Under the pieces are notes generated by a model. The model saw only the letters and a list, made by a program, of their open reading frames with translations. It did not search any database and was not told the origin of the DNA. Shown here piece by piece: positions 44,301 through 51,342 of a stretch of 64,000 bases of DNA (its first letter is position 1; each line of letters starts with the position of its first letter). The DNA is from CAZNOG01 sp964574635 (lineage in GTDB: Bacteria; Bacteroidota; Bacteroidia; Flavobacteriales_D; Cryomorphaceae), in assembly GCA_964574635.1 (NCBI GenBank), contig CAZNOG010000004.1, positions 124,001 through 188,000 on the forward strand, read 5' to 3'. A program made the position numbers and the translations under genes.

Positions 44301-44330
44301 AAAAAGGCCCCGCATGCGGGCCTTTTTTTT
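44301..44330 (+). terminator. Terminator of tRNA-Met
   Basis: GGCCC and GGGCC pair around GCATGC, followed by eight T, just after the CCA end of the tRNA. Confidence 0.8.
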
Positions 44331-44366
44331 CTCCCGGATGGAAATTTCGTTCCGAAGTCTCCGTCG

Positions 44367-44374
44367 TATCTTTG
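44367..44374 (+). promoter_or_regulatory. -7 element of the DnaQ/GIY-YIG gene
   Basis: TATCTTTG matches TAnnTTTG and lies 12 bases before the ATG, so the leader is very short. Confidence 0.6.
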
Positions 44375-44386
44375 TGCTTCATCCCC

Positions 44387-45718
44387 ATGAAATTTGCGGT
44401 TGTCGATATCGAAACCACCGGACTTTATCATCAAGGTCACGGCATTACGGAGGTGGCGGTGGTCCACCTCGAGGCCGGGGGAATGCCCGTACAGTCGTTT
44501 CACTCTTTGGTCAATCCGTACCGGGTAGTGCCCTCGGCCGTAGAGGCGCTGACGGGCATATCGACCGGGTTGGTGGAGCACGCACCGGACTTTTCCGAGG
44601 TCGTCGAACCGTTGACGGAAGCGTTGGAAGGGAGGATATTCGTGGCGCACAACGTAAATTTCGATTACCGCTTCCTCGAGTCGGCATATTCGGAACAAAA
44701 CCGCACCCTGCGGGCAAAGAGGCTGTGCACCATGAGGTACGCCCGAAAGATCTTGCCCGGTATGAAATCCTACCGATTGAAAGATATGTGCAGGGTGTTG
44801 AGACTCACCCACAAAAACCCACACCGCGCCGGCGGCGATGCGTACGCCACGGCGTCTTTGCTCAAGGAACTCATGACGCGGGACGAGGGACTGGCCGTGT
44901 TGCGTGACATCCTTTCCCGCAATAGCCGTGCGGCCGTGCTTCCGGCGCTGATCGATCCCGAAGCGGTGAAATCGCTGCCCGAGAAACCCGGCATTTACTA
45001 CTTCAAGGACCGAAAGGGAAAACCCATTTACATCGGCAAGGCCAAAAACCTGAAAAACCGCGTATTGAGTCACTTTACGGCCTCCGGTTCCACTCGACAA
45101 AAACAGATGTTCCAGCATTTGGTGGCCGAAATTGACTTTCGGGTGCTGCCCTCCGAACACTTTGCGTTTCTGGCCGAAGACGCGGAAATCCGAAAGTGGT
45201 TTCCCCGATTCAACAGGGCGCAAAAGACGGCGGTAAAACCCTATGTCATGGCGATTTACCACGACAGAACGGGCAGAAAGAGGTTTGCTTTGACGCGAAC
45301 CTACCGTCCGGCCGACGCGCTGATGTGGTTTCACTCTTTGGCCGAGGGACGAAGCTGGTTGTACCGGGCTTGCCTGGATTTCGGTGTGGACCCCACGAGA
45401 GGTGGCCTGCCTTTGACGGAAGATTTTCCATCGGATTTCGTCGAGGAAGAGGATGCGGTGGACCGTTTGGTGGCCCATTGCAAAGAGGAACTCGGCAGCT
45501 CCTTCGTACTCGGTTGCCGCGTGGATTCGGAATTCCATTTCGCCGTGGTGCGCCGCGGGCGGTACGTGGGTTACGGGTCGTGCGGGGATGAGGGCGAGTT
45601 GGAATCCGCCGATTTGGAATCGATGACCACTCCCGCCCCAGACAGCCCGACGGCCCGATCCATTTTAAGACGCATGCTCGACGACGAGGACGTCGTCCGC
45701 ATCGATTTCCCATCCTGA
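44387..45718 (+). CDS. DnaQ-type exonuclease fused to a GIY-YIG (UvrC/Cho-like) domain
   Basis: The first domain (about 1-180) is a DEDDh 3'-5' exonuclease: FAVVDIETTGL, then VAHNVNFDYRFL, then HRAGGDAYAT. The second (about 198-290) is a GIY-YIG nuclease: KPGIYYFKDRKGKPIYIGKA, then KNRVLSHF and an Arg-rich helix. The C-terminal 150 residues resemble no catalytic UvrC part; RNase H-like and helix-hairpin-helix domains are missing. DnaQ-Cho fusions of this kind are known in bacteria and may act in repair, cutting next to a lesion and then degrading. The start ATG 44387 is set by alignment; the frame runs back through the tRNA but is not coding there. Confidence 0.85.
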   Translation: MKFAVVDIETTGLYHQGHGITEVAVVHLEAGGMPVQSFHSLVNPYRVVPSAVEALTGISTGLVEHAPDFSEVVEPLTEALEGRIFVAHNVNFDYRFLESAYSEQNRTLRAKRLCTMRYARKILPGMKSYRLKDMCRVLRLTHKNPHRAGGDAYATASLLKELMTRDEGLAVLRDILSRNSRAAVLPALIDPEAVKSLPEKPGIYYFKDRKGKPIYIGKAKNLKNRVLSHFTASGSTRQKQMFQHLVAEIDFRVLPSEHFAFLAEDAEIRKWFPRFNRAQKTAVKPYVMAIYHDRTGRKRFALTRTYRPADALMWFHSLAEGRSWLYRACLDFGVDPTRGGLPLTEDFPSDFVEEEDAVDRLVAHCKEELGSSFVLGCRVDSEFHFAVVRRGRYVGYGSCGDEGELESADLESMTTPAPDSPTARSILRRMLDDEDVVRIDFPS

Positions 45719-45738
45719 TCGACCCTGCCGGTATTTCA

Positions 45739-45746
45739 TACTTTTG
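45739..45746 (+). promoter_or_regulatory. -7 element of the rhomboid gene
   Basis: TACTTTTG matches TAnnTTTG; the rhomboid ATG follows 78 bases later. Confidence 0.45.
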
Positions 45747-45824
45747 TGCCTTTCCAAAAAACGGAAAGCACCCGCGACGAAACACGCGCGAAAGAGACAA
45801 GGCAAAATCCACCCCCGCACCCGC

Positions 45825-46493
45825 ATGGACATCTCCCTGAACACCATTATCGTCATCGCCAATGTAGTGGTCTCGCTGGTCGCGTTCGGGAATCCCGGAT
45901 GGATGTCGAAGCTCATTTTCAACGCCTACCAGGTGGTTCACCGCAGGGAATACTACCGCGTAGTGACGCACGCCTTCATCCACGCCAATTACATTCACCT
46001 CCTCTTCAACATGTACGTGCTGTACACTTTCGGCGGGCTGATCGAGTCGATGTTCACCAACGAAAGGGTTTTCGCCGAACTGTTTCCCGAGATGGAATTT
46101 TGGGGCGCGTCGCGCGGTTATCTGTACTACGTCCTGCTCTACTTCGGCGGGTTGATTTTCGCGACTTTGCCCTCCATCCGAAAGCACGCCGACAATCCGA
46201 GCTACAACTCCCTGGGCGCTTCGGGCGCGGTTTCGGCCGTGGTGATGGCGGTGATTTTGCTCCTGCCCACCATGAACCTGCAGATCATATTCATCCCCAT
46301 CAACATACCGGCCTTCGTGATCGGTATTGCGTACATCGCATACGAGTACTACATGAGCCGCAGGGGGCAGACCCGCATCGCACACGACGCCCACTTGTTC
46401 GGAGCGCTTTACGGCTTGGCGCTCATCCTGATCATCGACCCGACATTCGGCAAGAGGTTCATCTTTCTCATAAGCCGGTTTCTGGGGTTTTGA
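45825..46493 (+). CDS. Rhomboid-family intramembrane serine protease
   Basis: This 222-residue membrane protease has six hydrophobic segments. The catalytic serine is in SLGASGAVSA (Ser133), and the partner histidine is His190 in IAHDAHLFGALYG. The loop residues HANYIHLLFNMY (His53, Asn62 region) match the family, and the extended L1 loop after helix 1 is normal. The start ATG 45825 (MDISLN) is favoured over a basic upstream extension. It cleaves membrane-anchored substrates; the client is unknown. The upstream -7 element TACTTTTG supports a separate promoter. Confidence 0.9.
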   Translation: MDISLNTIIVIANVVVSLVAFGNPGWMSKLIFNAYQVVHRREYYRVVTHAFIHANYIHLLFNMYVLYTFGGLIESMFTNERVFAELFPEMEFWGASRGYLYYVLLYFGGLIFATLPSIRKHADNPSYNSLGASGAVSAVVMAVILLLPTMNLQIIFIPINIPAFVIGIAYIAYEYYMSRRGQTRIAHDAHLFGALYGLALILIIDPTFGKRFIFLISRFLGF

Positions 46494-46586
46494 CGACCGG
46501 TAGGCGCGCAATCCGCGTGTGGAACGGTCTAAACCGGGGCGTAGAACTTCCCGAAATCAATCTCGGTTCTTAAAGGAGGAAAGGGC

Positions 46587-46594
46587 TACATTTG
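46587..46594 (+). promoter_or_regulatory. -7 element, distal, of the START-like gene
   Basis: TACATTTG, a perfect TAnnTTTG match, lies about 100 bases before the gene. A second copy follows at 46669. Confidence 0.45.
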
Positions 46595-46668
46595 CACCCC
46601 GAAATTTCGAAGAATTCGAAAATCGGCACCGCGGCTCCAAGGATATATTACTTATCTTGCCGCCTAGG

Positions 46669-46676
46669 TACATTTG
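46669..46676 (+). promoter_or_regulatory. -7 element, proximal, of the START-like gene
   Basis: TACATTTG lies 16 bases before the ATG at 46693. It is identical to the distal copy at 46587. Confidence 0.5.
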
Positions 46677-46692
46677 AGACAAATTGAAATTT

Positions 46693-47076
46693 ATGTCAGA
46701 TCGTGTAAAAATTGAATTGGAGTACTTGTTGAACACCTCCCCGAAGATTTTATATAACATGATAAGTACACCCAGTGGCTTGTCGGAGTGGTTTGCCGAT
46801 AACGTAAACGTCCGAGACAACGTCTTGACGTTCTTCTGGGATTCCAGTCAAGAAAAGGCGCGCATATTGAACAAAAACAAAGGCCACTCCATCCGATTTC
46901 AGTGGGAATACGACGAAGGCGAAGACGTGTATTTCGAATTCAGCATAAAGATCGATCCCCTGACGCGTGACGTGGCGTTGATCATCACGGATTTTGTGGA
47001 ACCCGGCGACGAGGAAAGCGCCGAAAACCTGTGGGAAAGTCAAGTAGACGACTTGCGACGGGTGTTGGGCGCGTGA
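46693..47076 (+). CDS. START-like (SRPBCC) domain protein
   Basis: This 127-residue cytosolic protein has the AHA1/START-like fold pattern: an N-terminal IELEYLLNTSPKILYNMIST, then SGLSEWFADNVNVRDN (helix and loop over the pocket), then alternating beta strands, and a final helix AENLWESQVDDLRRVLG. The ATG at 46693 (MSDRVKIEL) is preferred over a TTG at 46684. Bacteroidota have conserved single-domain proteins of this kind without an assigned role; ligand or chaperone-cofactor binding is possible. It precedes the LptF/LptG-type permease by about 112 bases. Confidence 0.75.
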   Translation: MSDRVKIELEYLLNTSPKILYNMISTPSGLSEWFADNVNVRDNVLTFFWDSSQEKARILNKNKGHSIRFQWEYDEGEDVYFEFSIKIDPLTRDVALIITDFVEPGDEESAENLWESQVDDLRRVLGA

Positions 47077-47188
47077 ATCGAGATAGGTTCCGAAATCCAT
47101 TCGGCCACACATACCGCCCACATGACGGCCTTTCCGCACCCGACGCCCGGCACGACAATTGCAATTTGCCCCGACCCATCGCCACAAT

Positions 47189-48697
47189 GTGAAAAAGCTG
47201 CATATCATGATCATCCGGTCCTTCATGGGGCCGTTCATTTTGACCTTTTTCATCGTGATGTTCATCTTGCTCATGCAGTTTGTGTGGACGTACATCGACG
47301 ACTTCATGGGCAAGGGATTGCCGTATTTGGTGATCACCGAATTGCTGCTGTACGCATCGGCGAATCTCGTCACACTGGCCCTCCCCCTCGCGGTGCTTCT
47401 GAGCAGCATCATGACCTTCGGAGGTTTGGCCGAACACTATGAATTGGTGGCGATGAAATCTTCCGGTCTCTCGCTGTTCAAAATCATGAAGCCCTTGATA
47501 TTCTTCATTGTGGGTCTGTCTTTCGGGGCGTTTTATTTCTCCAACACCATTTCTCCCCTCGCGACCCTGAAATTCAAATCCCTGCTTTGGGACGTGACGC
47601 AGAAAAAGCCCGACATGGAATTGAAGGAGGGGGTGTTTTACAACGGACTCGACGGCTATTCGATCCGCGTGAAGGAAAGAAACGAGGAAACGGGATTGCT
47701 GAAGGACGTGTTGATCTACAGCTACGATCGGGCCAACCCCGGCAACCGCCACGTGATTCGCGCCAACGAGGGGCGGATGTTCAAGTCGAAAAACGGCCGA
47801 ATTCTGGTACTGGAGCTGACCGACGGCGTGAGCTACGACGAAGTGGGATCGCCCGGGGAAAAGAACCACCCCCACATCAAAAGCGAATTCGAGAAGGACT
47901 ACGTGCGCATGGACTTGTCGGGATTTGAATTGCAGCGCACGGACGAGGACCTGTGGAAGAACCACATGAAAATGCTTTCCATGGCTCAGCTCCGCGAATC
48001 CATCGACTCCCTTTCCCTGCAGCGGGATTTGCGCCGAAAGGACTACTTGAATTACATGAGGCGCACCGTGCAATTGGATTCCATACCGGCCGAAGCCGTC
48101 GTACGGGATGACACGACCACAGCGGATACCACAGCGGATTCGACAGTGGCTGCGGCGTACGCGACGGTGGTGGATACGACGGTGGCGGACACGACTTCCG
48201 GCGCCCTCAAGGGTTTCGACAGCCTCGATCCCTTGGAGAAAAGACGGGTGGTGAACGTGGCTCTCAACATGACGCGCAATTCGCGAAATTACATGGATCG
48301 CACCCACACGGAAATCGTGGGTCGAGACAAGTACATCGTCGAGCACCGCATCGAGTGGCACCGAAAACTCACCCTGAGTTTTGCCTGCATCATCCTCTTC
48401 TTCATCGGCGCACCTCTCGGGGCGATCATCAAGAAAGGCGGGTTGGGCCTGCCGGTGATTTTCTCCGTTCTGTTCTTCCTCATTTGGCACATCACCTCCA
48501 TTTCGGGCGAAAAGATGGTGGACACAGGTGTATTGTTGCCTTTCTGGGGCATGTGGATGGGCTCGATGATCCTGACACCCATCGCGATCTTCCTGAGCTA
48601 CAAAGCCGCCAAAGACGCCGCCCTCTTCGACCGGGATACCTACACCAGGTTGTGGGAATCGTTTACGGGACTTTTCCGTTCGAAAGCCCGAGCTTGA
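47189..48697 (+). CDS. LptF/LptG-family permease (YjgP/YjgQ)
   Basis: This 502-residue inner-membrane protein belongs to the LptF/LptG family that, with LptB and LptC, extracts lipopolysaccharide. Three N-terminal and three C-terminal membrane helices flank a periplasmic beta-jellyroll. The N-terminus SFMGPFILTFFIVMFILLMQ and the C-terminal LGAIIKKGGLGLPVIFSVLF fit the family. Between about residues 310 and 350 lies a Thr/Ala/Asp/Val-rich insert (TTTADTTADSTVAAAYATVV...). The GTG at 47189 gives MKKLHIMIIRSFMGPF and is preferred to the upstream ATG. Whether it is LptF or LptG cannot be told. Confidence 0.9.
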   Translation: MKKLHIMIIRSFMGPFILTFFIVMFILLMQFVWTYIDDFMGKGLPYLVITELLLYASANLVTLALPLAVLLSSIMTFGGLAEHYELVAMKSSGLSLFKIMKPLIFFIVGLSFGAFYFSNTISPLATLKFKSLLWDVTQKKPDMELKEGVFYNGLDGYSIRVKERNEETGLLKDVLIYSYDRANPGNRHVIRANEGRMFKSKNGRILVLELTDGVSYDEVGSPGEKNHPHIKSEFEKDYVRMDLSGFELQRTDEDLWKNHMKMLSMAQLRESIDSLSLQRDLRRKDYLNYMRRTVQLDSIPAEAVVRDDTTTADTTADSTVAAAYATVVDTTVADTTSGALKGFDSLDPLEKRRVVNVALNMTRNSRNYMDRTHTEIVGRDKYIVEHRIEWHRKLTLSFACIILFFIGAPLGAIIKKGGLGLPVIFSVLFFLIWHITSISGEKMVDTGVLLPFWGMWMGSMILTPIAIFLSYKAAKDAALFDRDTYTRLWESFTGLFRSKARA

Positions 48698-48723
48698 TCG
48701 GGACGCCACACCCACAAAACCCC
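48698..48723 (-). repeat. Dispersed repeat, copy f
   Basis: On the minus strand it reads GGGGTTTTGTGGGTGTGGCG followed by TCCCGA. It begins immediately after the permease stop codon. It shares its TGTGGCGTCCCGA extension with copy g at 51287. Confidence 0.6.
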
Positions 48724-48737
48724 ACAATTCTTTGTGC

Positions 48738-48745
48738 TACATTTG
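48738..48745 (+). promoter_or_regulatory. -7 element of the glycosyltransferase gene
   Basis: TACATTTG matches TAnnTTTG, 27 bases before the ATG at 48773. Confidence 0.5.
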
Positions 48746-48772
48746 GCGAAAAATTAAGCCACCATCCCGGGC

Positions 48773-49951
48773 ATGAAGTTGCTGGTTATCCTTAGCCGAA
48801 TCCCCTATCCTCTTGACAAAGGCGATAAGCTGAGGGCCTATCATCAACTGAAGGAACTCTCCGCACGACACGAAATCATCCTCTGTTGCCTGCATGACCG
48901 CGAACCGCACCCCGAGGCGGATAAAATGCTCCGGTCCATCTCTTCCGAATTCCACCTCTTCAAGCTTCGGAAATGGCGCATCGCGATGAATTTTCTGTTC
49001 GGCTGGTTTTCGAACAAGCCTTTTCAGGTCTTGTATTTCTACCAGCGCCCCATCCACCGCGCCATCCGCAAACTCATCGCCCGCACGGAACCGGATCACA
49101 TTTTTTGCCAGCTCATCCGCACCGCCGAGTACGCCAAGCAGGAATTCGACTACAGGAAAACCATTGATTTTCAGGATGCATTCGGCAAAGGGCTGGATCG
49201 GAGGTACCGACTTTCGAAGGGGCTGCGCCGCGCCATTTTCCGGATGGAACGCGACCGGGTCGTCGCCTACGAAAACGTCATTTTCGAGTATTTCGACCAC
49301 AAAACCATCATATCGAAAGAAGACCGCCGGTACATCATCCATCCCAACCGAGAGGATATTCACGTGATTCCCAACGGAATCGACACCGAGTTTTTCAAAC
49401 CGGACGAATCGGTGAAGAGGGAATACGACTTGGTATTCGTGGGCAACATGTCCTACGCGCCGAACGTCGAAACCGCCTGCTACATCGCGGAAGAAATCCT
49501 GCCCGAAATCCACAAAACCAAACCGGGCACCACCTTGCTCATCGCCGGCGCCGATCCCATACGGCGCGTCCGCTCCCTGGCGGAAAACCCCAAAATCACC
49601 TTGCTGGCCAACCCCAAGGACATTCGCGGCGCCTACCTGTCGGGCAAGGTCTTCATCGCCCCCATGCAGCTGGGCACCGGCCTCCAAAACAAACTGCTGG
49701 AAGCCATGAGCCTTACCCTGCCTTGCATTACTTCCGAATTGGCGAACAAGGCCCTGAGGGCCCCGGAAGACGAAGTGATTTTCATCGGAAAAACCCCGTC
49801 GGAATACGCCCGGCACGCAGTGACCCTCATCGGCGATCCGGACCTGCGAGAGGCCATGGGCGCCAAGGGGCGGGAATACGTGAAAGGCCACTTTTCATGG
49901 TCGGTTTCCACCTCCCGCCTCGGTGAAATCCTGGGCTCTCTCACCCCTTGA
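48773..49951 (+). CDS. Glycosyltransferase family 4-like protein
   Basis: This 392-residue GT-B glycosyltransferase has an N-terminal domain opening with LLVILSRIPYPLDKGDKLRA, a typical glycine-rich donor-free face. In the C-terminal domain, VFVGNMSYAPNVETACY leads into TLLIAGADPIRRVRSL and the nucleotide-sugar-binding PMQLGTGLQNKLLEAMSLTLP, matching the E-x7-E region of family 4. It resembles sugar transferases of exopolysaccharide or PEP-CTERM-type clusters, but no such cluster is seen nearby. It is likely cytoplasmic and membrane-associated. The donor and acceptor are unknown. Confidence 0.85.
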   Translation: MKLLVILSRIPYPLDKGDKLRAYHQLKELSARHEIILCCLHDREPHPEADKMLRSISSEFHLFKLRKWRIAMNFLFGWFSNKPFQVLYFYQRPIHRAIRKLIARTEPDHIFCQLIRTAEYAKQEFDYRKTIDFQDAFGKGLDRRYRLSKGLRRAIFRMERDRVVAYENVIFEYFDHKTIISKEDRRYIIHPNREDIHVIPNGIDTEFFKPDESVKREYDLVFVGNMSYAPNVETACYIAEEILPEIHKTKPGTTLLIAGADPIRRVRSLAENPKITLLANPKDIRGAYLSGKVFIAPMQLGTGLQNKLLEAMSLTLPCITSELANKALRAPEDEVIFIGKTPSEYARHAVTLIGDPDLREAMGAKGREYVKGHFSWSVSTSRLGEILGSLTP

Positions 49952-49975
49952 ATCCTTTGATAATTGGTATCTTTG
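49948..49975 (+). promoter_or_regulatory. Promoter of ribBA
   Basis: TTG at 49948-49950 and TATCTTTG at 49968-49975 are 17 bases apart. The ribBA ATG is 16 bases downstream. It overlaps the end of the glycosyltransferase gene. Confidence 0.65.
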
Positions 49976-49991
49976 TACCCACATTTTACGC

Positions 49992-51272
49992 ATGGATTCA
50001 CACACCGAAATAAGACTTGACACGATCGAAGAGGCCATTGAGGACATCAAGGCCGGCAAGATCGTAATCGTAGTGGACGACGAGGACCGCGAGAACGAAG
50101 GCGACTTCGTGGCCGCGGCGCGATCGGTCACCCCTGAAATGGTAAATTTCATGGCCACCCACGGGCGGGGCCTCATCTGCGCGCCGCTCATCGAGCAGCG
50201 GTGTGAAGAACTGGGATTGGACCTTATGGTACAGAGCACCAATGCAGTGTACGAAACCCCGTTCACCGTTTCCATCGACCTTCTGGGACACGGCACCACC
50301 ACGGGCATTTCCGCGTCGGACCGTGCGAAAACGATCAAAGCCCTGATCGACCCCGACACCAAGCCCGAAGATTTGGGCCGACCCGGACACATTTTCCCCC
50401 TGAAAGCCAAAAGCGGCGGCGTACTCCGCCGGGCAGGCCACACCGAGGCGGCCATCGATTTGGCCCGTCTGGCCGGTTTCGAGCCCGCGGGCGTCATCGT
50501 GGAAATCATGAACGAAGACGGCACCATGGCGCGATTGCCCGAACTGCGCAAGATCGCCGACCGCTTCGGATTGAAGCTCATTTCCATCGAAAACCTGATC
50601 AAATACAGGTTGAGACACGAATCGCTGATCACCAAAAACATCGCGGTGGAATTGCCCACCGCTTGGGGTGATTTCCAGCTGCACCACTACACCCAAAACA
50701 ATACCGGCGACCAGCACGTCGCATTGGTGAAAGGCAAGTGGGACAAAGACGAGCCCGTGCTCACGCGCGTGCACAGCAGCTGCGTAACGGGCGACATCTT
50801 CGGATCCTGCCGATGTGATTGCGGTCCCCAACTTCACCGCGCTATGGAGATGATCGAGCACGAAGGCAAAGGCGTGATCGTGTACATGAACCAAGAAGGG
50901 CGCGGCATCGGTCTGCTCAACAAACTCAAGGCGTACAAGCTGCAGGAACAGGGACTGGACACCGTCGAAGCCAACCTCAAACTCGGCTTCAAGATGGATG
51001 AGCGCGACTACGGCGTAGGAGCGCAGATTCTGCGCGATCTGGGCATCACCAAAATGCGGCTGATGACCAACAACCCCAAAAAACGCACGGGACTCATCGG
51101 TTACGGACTCGAAATCGTCGAAAACGTGCCCATGGAAATCAGCGCGAACAAGTACAACCGCCGCTACCTCGAAACCAAGCGCGACAAAATGGGGCACAGC
51201 CTCAAATTGGATCGTGAGGGCAGCGCAAACGGTTCCGCGGGCAAACCCCAAAAGGACAAAGAGCACAAGTAA
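49992..51272 (+). CDS. ribBA: Bifunctional RibBA: DHBP synthase and GTP cyclohydrolase II
   Basis: This 426-residue enzyme supplies both precursors of riboflavin. The N-terminal RibB domain (to about 205) forms 3,4-dihydroxy-2-butanone-4-phosphate: VIVVDDEDRENEGDF and THGRGLICAPL carry the metal and substrate sites. The C-terminal RibA domain has the zinc cysteines in SSCVTGDIFGSCRCDCGPQL, with MNQEGRGIGLLNKLKAY and the GTP site. The start MDSHTEIRLDTIEEAI is set by the family and by the promoter 16 bases upstream. The rest of the rib pathway is not in this window. Confidence 0.97.
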   Translation: MDSHTEIRLDTIEEAIEDIKAGKIVIVVDDEDRENEGDFVAAARSVTPEMVNFMATHGRGLICAPLIEQRCEELGLDLMVQSTNAVYETPFTVSIDLLGHGTTTGISASDRAKTIKALIDPDTKPEDLGRPGHIFPLKAKSGGVLRRAGHTEAAIDLARLAGFEPAGVIVEIMNEDGTMARLPELRKIADRFGLKLISIENLIKYRLRHESLITKNIAVELPTAWGDFQLHHYTQNNTGDQHVALVKGKWDKDEPVLTRVHSSCVTGDIFGSCRCDCGPQLHRAMEMIEHEGKGVIVYMNQEGRGIGLLNKLKAYKLQEQGLDTVEANLKLGFKMDERDYGVGAQILRDLGITKMRLMTNNPKKRTGLIGYGLEIVENVPMEISANKYNRRYLETKRDKMGHSLKLDREGSANGSAGKPQKDKEHK

Positions 51273-51286
51273 ATCTCCGTACCCGG

Positions 51287-51321
51287 GGGTTTTCCGGGTT
51301 TTTGTGGGTGTGGCGTCCCGA
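51287..51321 (+). repeat. Dispersed GGGTTTTTGTGGGTG repeat, copy g
   Basis: GGGTTTTCC is followed by the core GGGTTTTTGTGGGTG and then TGGCGTCCCGA. It lies 14 bases after the ribBA stop, and 21 bases before the convergent tamB end. Confidence 0.65.
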
Positions 51322-51342
51322 ACGTACATGGGGGTGCAGGCA

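Noticed and set aside
44249..44386. N-terminal extension of the DnaQ fusion through the tRNA
   Set aside because: It would translate part of the tRNA and its terminator; the promoter at 44367 lies within it.
46985..48727. A 580-codon minus-strand open frame opposite the permease
   Set aside because: His/Gln/Val-rich shadow of the plus-strand LptF/LptG gene.
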